Source of the DNA: Liolophura sinensis
Taxonomy: Eukaryota; Mollusca; Polyplacophora; Chitonida; Chitonidae
Length of the DNA: 64,000 bases
NCBI RefSeq assembly: GCF_032854445.1
Contig: NC_088298.1
Location: forward strand, 18,993,976 to 19,057,975
Direction of reading: 5' to 3'
Shown here: positions 1 to 12,000 of the stretch, one piece after another
Position numbering within the stretch: the stretch's first letter is position 1
Layout of the letters: each line of letters starts with the position of its first letter
Made by a program: the position numbers and the translations under genes
The notes under the pieces: generated by a model
What the model saw: only the letters and a program-made list of their open reading frames with translations
Database searches by the model: none
What the model was told of the DNA's origin: nothing

Positions 1-24
1 CAGTTCTTCCAAAACCTGCATCAG
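1..24 (+). CDS. Partial exon, end of a spectrin-like helix
   Basis: The first 24 bases read QFFQNLHQ and run into a good donor (CAG|GTCAGT). It ends in phase 0, as the following spectrin exons require, and the residues fit an amphipathic spectrin helix. Only eight codons are visible, so the call is moderate. Confidence 0.5.
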
Positions 25-3000
25 GTCAGTTTGACCAGTCTCAGAAATAACTGGTTATTTAGGTATAATGTTTTATGCTGCAGTCCCCATACAGTGCCAA
101 TAATTCAAAAGATTGTTTGTCATGCCAGTGATTTTTTGACTTGTTTAGGGTCCCCACTTCAAGCAGTAATCCTTCCACATGATGATCGGTAGTGTCCCAC
201 AGCCTCATTCCACAATCATTCCACTCACTCACCACAGACAAACCACTGTCAGGCTAGTGGCACACTTTTGGGATGACCTTGGAAAACTTTTCTACACTCT
301 TTAATTTTTGTGTGTGTTTTTTTTCTGAGGAAATTGCAAGAAGCAGAAGGAACCAGTTAACCTGTATTAACTTTATTATAATCAGCCCAGTAGAAACAAG
401 ATTTGAGACTGGTTTATAAATAAAAACTGCTTGAAAATAATTTTGGAAAAATGTTTTATTGGCATTGTGAGTGCCTGGCCCAGCATAATGTCCTGATATT
501 TCTTGAAGTGTACTATGTAGGGCCTACATGTACTTACGTGCAACTCTGTTGCATTTTCATTCTGTAGTTTTTTGTGTTCTTCAATTTACTTTGACGTTCT
601 GGTTTTCTCCATAACTCTTCTGTGTTGAAGAATGTAAATCTTCTGTGTTGAAGGTTGATAAGTTGATCGAGAAGACAGAGAAGGAGTACATGTCTGCCCC
701 GCTGCCACAGGAACTTAACCGTGCAGAACAGATGCTTGAAAACCACCACCGTAAAAAGCACGAGGTGGCACAGATGATCAAATTCACAGCCGATGAAGGT
801 GATCAAATCGTCACTCGAGTCCGCCAGCAGGTATGTGCACCAAGAGAGGTAATTGCATTTAGCATCAGTTGTGTCGTCCCTTCTGAGCTAAGAGGAGACA
901 TCAGTATTATTATTCAATTTGCAAACTTTTTGAAGAAAACTCAAGGACTAGAGAAGAAACGAAAAATTAAAATTGGATCATTATTTGCTTATTTACATTA
1001 TACTGGTTTATTATATTTGTTTGTTTACATATTTTCTCATACTGAAAGACTTTTCTCTTTGTATATTATAGCTGTAAATAATTCCTTTTTTTTGTTTGCA
1101 TTGTAAGGTAAAGCCTTAATAGGTAAACCACTGCACCTTACCCGATACATGTAGCTATCATCTCAAGTCAAACTTTGCATCAAATATTTCTCAGTGCCTG
1201 TGTAATTTTGATCTGCCACTGCACACAAAGCAGTTGTTGGTCACATTAGCCATAGCAGACATACGGATCACAACTTGAAGGAAGTCACATTGACCAATCC
1301 TGTTTTATTCACCCTTCAGAATGCTGAGGCGGCCGCACAGGATGAGGTACAGAAAGTCCTGAACATGGCCGATGAGTACAAGAAACGCTGGAACAACTCA
1401 TGGGAGGAGCAAGAAAGACGACTTCAACAGAATCTACAGATCTGTCAGTTCAACTTTGACCTTCGACAGGTAACGGCAATTGCTTAGTTGTATGTAACGA
1501 TACATGTATGTGCAGTTTGTTCGGTAACATGCCACCCACAGTATACGGATTTGTGTTTTTAAAATGCAAGTGTAATGATTTTACCTCAACAACTTGTGGT
1601 AGGTGTCTCTCATATGGAAAATGGTAGAAACAGTAAACTTTTTCTAGTTTTTAAATAAGAAAGAACAAATGCACATTTATTTATTGTAATTGAATTGTAA
1701 AACTTCTGGGGAATGTCTCTAGTCCTGATGAAATGTAGACAATAAAACCTTACATTTATATATGCTTTGCACATTTGCTTCCTTTATGAACTTTCTCTTA
1801 CTTAATGTTGATCTGTCAACTGTTTCCAAGGAAAACATGTAAAACTGGCGAATGTTTTTCACAGATTCACTCAGAGATTGATGAGCTGCATCGACAACTG
1901 CAGCTGCGTCATGGTAACTACGGCAACTCGCTTCAAGCTGCCAAAATGACATCACAAGCTTTTAAGCAATATGAGATGACAATAGAGGTGTGTTTTTTTG
2001 TGGTTTTTTTTTTCAAATTTCTTTTTGCAAATACTCTACCAAATTAAGGACATTAAGTAATTTAGCACTCCCATGAGTGTCTTTAATTTCTTGTGTGCCT
2101 TCAGTGTTAAACATACAAATTTTGTATAATAATTATAATTTTGTGTCTTAGCAGAATGTTTGTGTTAATTTACATAATAGTGCATCAGATTAATTCAGTC
2201 AACACCCAAGTCCATGTGCTGAAGAAAAAAATTCTTGAAAGGAAGACTGTTGTTTAAAAGGAAAGCTATCTTACATGATTTAATATTTTATTCAATGTGG
2301 GCTTGTTCATAAAGTGTGCATGTATGGTCCAAAGAAAAGTACACTTGTTCTAAGCAAAAATATGATTAGTACAAATGAAAATGTATTTGACCCATAAGAA
2401 AATATGCTCGGCCCAGAAGAAAACATATTGTGTCTAGAGGAAAATGTACTTGGCCCATAAGAAAATATGCTTGTCCCAGAAGAGAATGTATTGAGTTCCA
2501 AATGAAAATATACTTGGGTCATAAGAAAATATACATGTCCCAGAAGAAGATGTATTTTGTCCAGAGGAAAATGTGCTTGGCCCATAAGAAAATATGCTTG
2601 TCCCAGAAGAAAACGTATTGTGTCCCAGAAGAAAATGTACTTGGCCCATAAGAAAATATGCTTGTCCCACAAGAAAATGTATTGTGTCCAGAGGAAAATG
2701 TACTTGGCCCATAAGAAAATATGCTCGCCCCAGAAGAAAAAGTATTGTGTCCAGAGGAAAATGTGCTTGGCCCATAAGAAAATGTGCTTGGCCCATAAGA
2801 AAATATGCTTGTTCCAGAAGAAAACGTATTGTGCCCAGAGGAAAATGTACTTGGCCCATAAGAAAATATGCTTGTCCCAGAAGAGAATGTATTGAGTTCC
2901 AAATGAAAATATACTTGGGTCATAAGAAAATATACATGTCCCAGAAGAAGATGTATTTTGTCCAGAGGAAAATGTACTTGGCCCATAAGAAAATGTGCTT

Positions 3001-6000
3001 GGCCCATAAGAAAATATGCTTGTCCCAGAAGAAAACGTATTGTGCCCAGAGGAAAACGTGCTTGGCCCATAAGAAAATCTGCTTGTTTCACGGAGAAAAC
3101 CGTGTTTGGTCCAAAGAAATATGAGTTTAATTTCTTTTTTAGCTCATCGAGAAGAAGATTGAGAATTTCATCGCAACGGCTGAGCTGATGGTGAAGGAAC
3201 AACACTATGACTCCGCTAACATCCAGCGTGAGATAGATGAGCTCAAGAACAAATGGAGTACATTCCACACCAGTGTGCGAGATTATCGCAAACTGCTGGA
3301 GGATTCGGTGACTTACTACCGATTAATCGAGGAGGTAAGGGTTTGGTCACATACGTGGCAGTTGTGACATGTGCGAGATTATCGCAAACTGCTGGAGGAT
3401 TCGGTGACTTACTACCGATTAATTGAGGAGGTAAGGGTTTGTAGCCGGTCACATATACGTGGCAGTTGTGACATACCTGACAGTTGTGACATGTGCGAGA
3501 TTATCGCAAACTGCTGGAGGATTTGGTGACTTACTACCGATTAATTGAGGAGGTAAGGGTTTGTAGCTGGTCACATACGTGGCAGTTGTGACATACCTGA
3601 CAGTTGTGACATGTGCGAGATTATCGCAAACTGCTGGAGGATTCGGTGACTTACTACCGATTAATTGAGGAGGTAAGGGTTTGTAGCTGGTCACATATAC
3701 GTGGCAGTTGTGACATACCTGACAGTTGTGACATGTGCGAGATTATCGCAAACTGCTGGAGGATTTGGTGACTTACTACCGATTAATTGAGGAGGTAAGG
3801 GTTTGTAGCTGGTCACATACGTGGCAGTTGTGACATACCTGACATTTGTGACATGTGACAAGTGTGACATATGACAGTTGTGACATACGTGACAGTTGTG
3901 GAATATGTGACAGTTGTAACATCTATGGCATACTTGACAGTGGTGACATACATGAGATTATGTTAATACCATGATTCTGTGTGATTTTTTAGGAGGATTC
4001 AATGCAACATAGCATATTTCGGCTAAAGTTTAGCATTTTTCAAGTGATACATTTTCCTTGACTCTGATTGATTTATCCATCTTATAGGGCCAAAAAAGAG
4101 TTTTTTGTTAAGTTTTTGTCAACATCAGAGATAAAATTTTAAGGTCTCCGTGTACTTCTAAAGTACAGTTGTACATACCAAGTGTTTGGTGAAATACAGT
4201 ATGTTGACCTCTGTAAGTACAAGAACAGGTTATCCCTTGTGTTTGTGCTGTGCTTTTGGATGTTAAGTCAACATTGGTAAACTGAAAATAATTCCAGTAG
4301 GAAAAATGTATCAAGGTTGTGAGAACTAAAGAATTAAATTTGGAAAAAGTACAAGAAATGAAACTTATTAAAGTTGGACGGAAATCTTTTGAAATGTTGT
4401 TCTCTGTTCTCTTCATTGTCTTTCACCCATTAATCTGACCCCAGCCTCGGGTATGGCATTAAAAGCCAAGCACATAAATAAATTAATTGTTTACTTTCTG
4501 TTTTGTTTTTTCTTCAGAGTGAAGAATGGACGCAGCAGGGCAACCAGTTACTTTTGCAAGTTGGTCGACAGTTTTCTGAATGCCAGTCGCCAGAGGAAGC
4601 CGAAGAAATGCTCCGTAAAGTGAAAAACTTTGTGGAGGCGGGCAAACCCGCCCAGGATGAGAGGCTACAGAAAATCTCTGTCCTGGCTGATAAACTGTAT
4701 GGTAAGGAGGGCTGTTGTTGTTGTCCTTCAAAATGTTTCTTCCTCATACTGAAAATTAATAGAATGAAGACTGCGTGTAAATGTTAGAGGATGTCACAAA
4801 CGCTTAATCTTACCATTTTTCTTAAATATTTTTAATATTATTCATTATTCTTATATATTTTGTTTTTTTGGGTTCGGAATACATTGGCATATTAGTTTTG
4901 AGTCCCCGGAAAACATGATAGTTGGTTACTTTTCGATAAGAAATTAAATGGTGGATAAAAATGAGTAAATGGATAAAAATTCTGAAATTTAAATTTTCAC
5001 ATTTGACTTCTCCTTACTTTCTTGAAGACATATGATCAAAAGAGAAAACAATATACATTAACTTGATCTGTTATATTGTTGTTGTTGTTGAGCAGGAGAC
5101 CAAGGCCCTAGCCGTATCCAGCATCTAGTTTTACACTATCAAGAATTACTGAAGTCATTCCGTCTAGCTGACGAAGAGATTGGTACACTGAGAGATAGAC
5201 TCTCTGGAAAAGACGTAAGTTCTTAAACAGTTTGTCTTGAAATTTATGGGTTGTACAAAGTAGCATTGTTCTGAGTCTGGGTGGAGTCACAGATACAGAT
5301 AATGTAAGTTAAATTAATAAATGCAATATACAAGTAAAACAAAAGTGGACTAGGGGAGATAACTCCAACTAGTAAGACCAAATAAAGGATTGTGGCAAGT
5401 GATAGGGATGTATAGGTAGAGCAACTCTTTGCTCAGTCAGCTCATCAAGTGATCAGTCACTCAGAAATTAGTCTGTTAATATGAGTTTTTATACTCATTA
5501 TTATCAGTGGATTTGTTCAAAACCTAAGAGTATTATACATGCATTCACATCCAAGAGAAGGACAGTTAAACCACTTCAAATCATGAATTAAGTCAATCAT
5601 TAATTTGATGAAACTATCACAGGTAAACTGCTTCATTCATTGATTACCTCTGATTGTAATTTTCAACGTAATTGGTCAGCCATAGATTTCTCCAGAAGGA
5701 CATACTCGATGCATTAATGAATCAGTCATTTGATTGCACATTGGGTCGTGAATATACATTCTTTTCAATACTTGTATTCAAGATTCTGTTCCACAAAGCA
5801 GTCATGTGCTCAGTTGATTGTAACTACCATGGCATGATGGTAGTTACAATACAGGTGTAAATCATTCCATGCTAACAACTTAATAGCCAATTATTACTTC
5901 TTGAGAACATGTCCCAAGTTTAATTAATCAATAAACCATACCATCAATCCATCAGTCCATCAGTCTATACATAAGTCACTGTTTCTCAGGTACCAATGGA

Positions 6001-9000
6001 AGTCTCTGACCCGATGGAGCGTAAGGCGAAGTTTGCGGAAGAGGCACCTCGCCCCAAACCCCCGCGAATTCTCCAACATCTGCAGAACGCTGAGGTCCTC
6101 GAGGGGACAAAGTAAGTCTGTCTGCTCAGAACATCCCCGTAAAATGAACTCACAAATCTATGTATTGCAATACAGTTTCATGTCATTGAAAGTACTGAAG
6201 TTGGAGAACACAACATTGGTTTAAATCCTAATTCCTAATGACATAACATCACATATTGTAGCATACTTTATCTCTATCATGTTTATACCATAACATTAAA
6301 GCTTCTCTTTCCAGTAGTCATAAAACATAAATACGTGTATTTGATTCATTTTTGTAAAAAAAAATGAAAATGGAATAAGTACATTTTTTCTACTGCTACA
6401 TTGTTTTCTAATGATCATGTGATTATTGTAATGGTTTTTATTTTGGAGAGAAACTTTAAAACGCTTCCTCTTTCCATATTTTGCCACAGGTTCACATTTG
6501 AATGTCGCATTGAGGTCACACCTCAGCCAGTCGAGGTCAAATGGTTTAAGGACAACCTGCCCTTGAACAGCCCAGACTACGAGACAAAGTTCTTTGATGG
6601 TCTTGCGACGCTGACCATCGAGGAAACATTCTCAGAGGACACGGCCCGCTACACATGTCGCTTTAACAACGCAGCCGGGACAGCCGAGTCGTCAGCTCAT
6701 TTACATGTTAAAGGTTAGAGGTCAACTTCATACTTACATGTGCTTTGAAAACTGCCCTGACACATTTATTTTTATGTCTTTCATACTGGTCAAAGTATGC
6801 TGTGTTCTTACTTATACCTATATGACTGCTTTATGTTATTGGTTTTGGTATTAGATGCGGCTTTGCTCAGAATTGTAACATAGCTTGTATTCATCTACTC
6901 GAAGCAGTTCTGTATTATTTCTTGTTTGTTATTATTCATTGGTCACGGGTCTTTCGGATGCTTTTCCGGATACACAATATGCTTTTCTTGTTTGTATATG
7001 CATTGTAATAAGTCCTGTATCTTTTATTGAAATATCAAAATTTATTTCTTCTCTGTTAGAATCTGTTTATATGCAGATAACATTTTGTATTGAGGGGGAA
7101 AAGTGCAGCAAAATTTTATTTTTTTCAGTTGCTTTTAAGGGATATTTTAATTCATTAAGATTGAAATGTATCATGATCATTGCAACAACTAATTTTTCGG
7201 AGGTTTATAAATGTATTCATGTGAACATTTTGTATCTAAAATAAAATTTTGGCATTTTAATGCACATTGCCTTTTCCTCCCACTACACAGTTTTCTCTGT
7301 GCCTGTGTTTGACAAGAACAGACATCATGAACATAATCTGAGGTTTGAGGTTGTGGGCCTTTGCTTAAAGCTTTCTAATACTTGTTTTCTCTTTCTCTCT
7401 TTCTCTTTTTCCTCTCTCAACAACCTCACGCTTACAGAAACCCATCAGCAGATTGTCCCCCCTGATTTCACCAAGAATCTCAAATCAGTCGACGTTATAG
7501 AGGGCGCTCCATTTATGTTCGAGTGCCATGTCACTGGCATCCCATCACCTACGATATCTTGGTACAAAGATGAACAAAACATTGACAATTCACCCGATTT
7601 TGTGATAACCAAAATAAACGGAACAAATTGCTTGAAGATTCGTTCCGTTGCGCCAAGCCATGGCGCCCGGTACACGTGCCGCGCTGATAATCCAGGAGGG
7701 GAGGCGGCGTCAAGCGCCAGGCTTAATGTCATCAGTAAGCTGAATTTTTTTTAGACTTTTTTAAATCGATTTTCTTATTTTACATCGTCATCATATGACT
7801 GAAAAATTGCTGAGTACGACGTTAAACCCCAATCACTCACTCTTATTTTACAGGACTAGTTTCACAAATTTTAAAAATTCATCTTTTCTTTAAAGAAATA
7901 TTCTCATCAGTAAAAGAATTACTGTAAATCTTTAACCTTTTTGCATGTTGGCAAGGTCTGTATTCAAGCATATTCTGAAGGCATTATTCTGTGTGAACTG
8001 ATAAAATTACACTTTTTGTGAAGCCTTGAAATTGGCCAATCCAACCAAGGTAATTTAGTCTCCAAAATCGACTTAAAACTGTGCATAAATTGCATTGAAA
8101 TCTGCTCTTTCATTGGCAAAACTTTGAGGAATTATGGCATTGATTTTGATTGAGGCTATACAGTGCCAAAAGGTCGAAGGATTTATAAGAAATGTTATCA
8201 AAAAGAAATGGATTAATCAGGCTTTGTGAAATTTGCCCCTGAATTTTCTACATGTACCAACTTTTTAACCAATTATCTGACACAATGTGACAAGACGCAG
8301 AATCTCTGGTTAGGTCTACCTTGCTAAACCTTCTTTTTAAATTTGCCATTGCACTGTAGACTGTTCTCTCTGTCTATTTATTTATATACCCTTTTGCTGC
8401 ATTTTTTTTTTGAGCTTTAAAGCAAATTTATGATATAAAAATGAATAATTTTTAAGGATGTGTTTCAATTTAAGTTTAGTCCAGAATTCATAAAAATGTG
8501 CTATGAATATTACCCGTCATGTGCTGGTGTAAGCCTTGCGCATGATATGAAGCTGCTAAGCTAAACTGGTGGTGGTATCTAAAAGTTATCAGTCATGTCA
8601 AAACTCTGAAGCAGGCTCTTATTTTGCTTGCTGCTGTTCAAAGTAAAATCTTTTACTTTATAAAACAGAATTATATTATCAGATAACTAAGCAGTGTTCT
8701 GTTGAAAGACTTTTTTGTATAGGCAATGAAGGGAAATCATAGCTTTCCCTCGGGTCCTGCCCAGTTTCCTCCCACCCTAATGCTCATTGCCATCTTATAA
8801 GTGACGTATTCTTGAGAACGGCGTAAAACACCATTCAAATTAATAAATAAATACATATATTGCTGTAATCAGTTTGGGAGCCAGTTTGTCTGTTTGACCA
8901 TGTTTTAGCCATTTTGATTGACAACGTCGTATCTCTAGCAAAATATATCTCTTAAACAACTGGATGAGATTTGGTTTAGTTGAGGGTATTGGGAGTTACA

Positions 9001-12000
9001 AAGCCCTCTAGTTTTATTCTCAAAGTAACATTCAATAAAATATACCGGTACCCTGCCTGATTACTTTACTGTGGTCATGAGTGTCAAACAGCAATGAAAG
9101 AAACAAGTAGATACATGCTAATTCATGTACTGCTGTTGTTGTACAGCAATGATAAAGCCCACGATACAGGAGCCATTGAAGGACGTAGCCGTACCGGAGG
9201 GTAAAGCTGTTCTCTTACAAGCTCGCTACTCCGGATCACCACAGCCAGACATTCACTGGTACCGTGGCAACGACCGTATCATCCCATCTGCGGTGTTCAA
9301 GGTGAGTTTTGACCTTCGACCAATCAGGAATGTTTTCATACATCATTACAGCTGTTTGCATCTACCGTCAAGCTGCATCCTCTTGTTTACGTCCACATCA
9401 GACAGTGCTGAAAATCACTTTCTGAAAATTTTGCGAATTTTTGGAATTGTCTTTTATTTTCACCACAATCCACGGGTACAATTTTGCATCTTTACGTAGG
9501 CATAAAGGTTTACAAACATATTGATATTACTGGTGGTAAATAAAGCGAGAAGCTGAAGTAGAATGGAAATGTAAATTTAATTAGATTCACCTTGTACAGT
9601 ACTAGATTATGTAAATGTCTTTCCCATGTATGGTTCTGAAATATAGACTTAACATTAGTGATGATTAGGGCTGTGTTGAAGTAAAACAAACATGCACTCA
9701 TCTTTTTTTTTTTTTTTTTTTTTTTGCTTTTTTCTTTTATTACAGCAAATTATATAATCACATTGTTGACTAACCTTGACAGTGTTTGATTTCCTGCTAA
9801 TTTCTGCCTGACAGATAACCACGGAGCCCACGACTACGGTCCTGGAGATCACAGAAGCCTTCCCAGAAGACACTGCTGTGTACACGGTACAGGCCATCAA
9901 CCCCGCAGGAGAGGCAACGTCATCCTGCCAGGTCAATGTGGAGAGTTTCTACTCGTCCACTGGGTACGTACCTGAAAACTAAAACATGGAGGACAAGTTT
10001 GGGAAAATATTTTATTACAAATTATTCACACCATGAAGAAGTAATTTGCATAATCTCTACCTGGTTATGGCTTAAAACACCAGTCAAATACCGGTAAATA
10101 AATCTCTGTGGAGGATTTTATGGTTTCATTTGGCCTTGTTTTGTAGTCAATAGTTGAAGTGAATCAGTGGTTGAGTCTTCACTTATATTAAACGAAAATA
10201 ACAAGTCAGGTAAAAGTCTTAAGAAAAACTTAACAGTAACTTCGAGCTTATCTGCCAGTGGTTTGCTTGTAGTCAGTGTGCATAGTTGAGTATCACTCAG
10301 TTTTTGTTGTAAACCCCATAAAGAATTTAAAAGTGAGAAGGCGATAAAATTAGTTTGTATGGTAGTACAAGAAATAACTTGACATCGGTGAAGAACATTC
10401 AAAATTACTTTGAAAGATAAAAATTCTTATCTGTAAGCACATGAGGAGTATAAAGTCAAAAATAATATTTAAGAAACTGGCCCTGTCTGAATCTTAAATG
10501 AGTTAATGGTTCCTTAATTGCACATGTAGAAGCTAGTTCACGCTGGTTGTTGTTGTTGTTGTTTCTCAGAGAAGACATCTCACAGGGATCCACGGATGTA
10601 GAACCTGTGAAGCCGATGTTCATGCAAAAGCTAGCGTTGTCCAAACAAGCCCCAGAGAGGAGCCGTGTCAGACTGGACTGTGTTATCGTTGGACATCCAG
10701 AACCAGAGGTCAGTATAACACCAGAACGCCTGACAATACCTAATAAACAGATCCAAGTTACATCGTCTTTCTATGGATTGGTCAGTGGATTTATTCACTA
10801 TGCCGGCTTAATCTCCGGCTGTACGTGGGAAGTTCTTCCAGCAACCTGTGGATGGTCATGAGTTTCCTCCAGGCTGCGCATGGTTTCCTCCCACCACAAT
10901 GCTGGTCGCCGTTGTATAAGTAAAACACCAAATACATAAATAAATAAATCAATAAATCAATGTAATCACAAGTGAGAATGCTATATTTTACGTAACTGTA
11001 AAATTCAGGGTGAAAAGTTTTCAATTTAGAAGCGAATATTTGCTCAATTCAAACATTCAGAATTGGGCAAAATGAGAGACTTACTGTATTCATAGAGGAC
11101 TTTCAGGTCAAATATTCAGATTAATCTTGAGCATGAGATGTAAAATTGTCGCTCAGATTCATGTTTCTCCTATCAATGACAACAGCTGATCAAGAAAACC
11201 TGAAAATGTTTTTCAAAGATCTGTAGAACTCTCAGATTGAGGTAAAGTGAGTGACTCAGTCATGGATGATGAAAAGGGTGGTTAAATACTCTCAAAAATC
11301 CTGAACATGGGGTGTACAAAACTGACACTCAAAAACATGTCTCAGGTCTTAACGACTACAAGGTCAAATTGTTTTTCAGTCTGTAATACACTTATATATA
11401 CATTAATATTTATGATTTATATTAGTCTCACCTAAAAACATGCCTCGGTTCTTGATGATTACAGGTGATCTGGTACCACAATGGTCAACCGGTCAAGGAG
11501 TCCAAAGACATGCAGCTGTTGTTTGAGGGTGACCGCTGTACACTGGTCATCCGAGAGATTCTCCCAGAGGACGCCGGCGAATACAAGTGTGTGGCGCGGA
11601 ATATCCAGGGCGAGGCGGAGAGTGCCTGTATCTTGCATGTGGAGCGTAAGTGTGATGAGGAGGGCATCATTCTCTGGTGTTTAGCTGCAGTGCTTGTGAA
11701 CTGCAAAATCACATCATTCTCTGGTTTTTAGCTGCAGTGCTTGTGAACTGCAAATCACATCATTCTCTGGTGTTTAGCTGCAGTGCTTGTGAACTGCAAA
11801 ATCACATCATTCTCTGGTGTTTAGCTGCAGTGCTTGTGAACTGCAAAATCACATCATTCTCTGGTGTTTAGCTGCAGTGCTTGTGAACTGCAAAATCACA
11901 TCATTCTCTGGTGTTTAGCTGCAGTGCTTATGAACTGCAAAATCACATCATTCTCTGGTGTTTAGCTGCAGAGCTTGTGAACTGCAAAATCACATCATTC

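Larger units (their letters stand above)
25..5989 (+). other. Introns of the spectrin region
   Basis: Introns 25-653, 831-1319, 1470-1864, 1988-3142, 3335-4517, 4702-5095 and 5215-5989. Apart from the repeats listed at 2325-3960 and a 14-bp-arm hairpin at 5817-5850, I see only A/T-rich unique sequence. Reading frames on either strand are short or repeat-derived. Confidence 0.7.

Noticed and set aside
631-653. Longer version of the first full spectrin exon starting at 631
   Set aside because: In the required phase it includes a TGA; 654 keeps the frame.
838-1106. Extension of the first spectrin exon through its donor
   Set aside because: The + strand frame continues into A/T-rich intron, hydrophobic and unrelated to spectrin; the donor CAG|GTATGT is strong.
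2307-3268. Long overlapping frames on both strands (up to 249 codons)
   Set aside because: They come from the 21-bp minisatellite, whose period is a multiple of three; the - strand frame also reads antisense through exon D. No gene signal.
3243-3694. - strand frames with KPLPPQLIGSKSPNPPAVCDN repeats
   Set aside because: Antisense of the exon-derived tandem array.
6885-7244. Hydrophobic 119-codon frame on the + strand
   Set aside because: Intronic T-rich sequence between Ig 1 and Ig 2; no splice or homology support.
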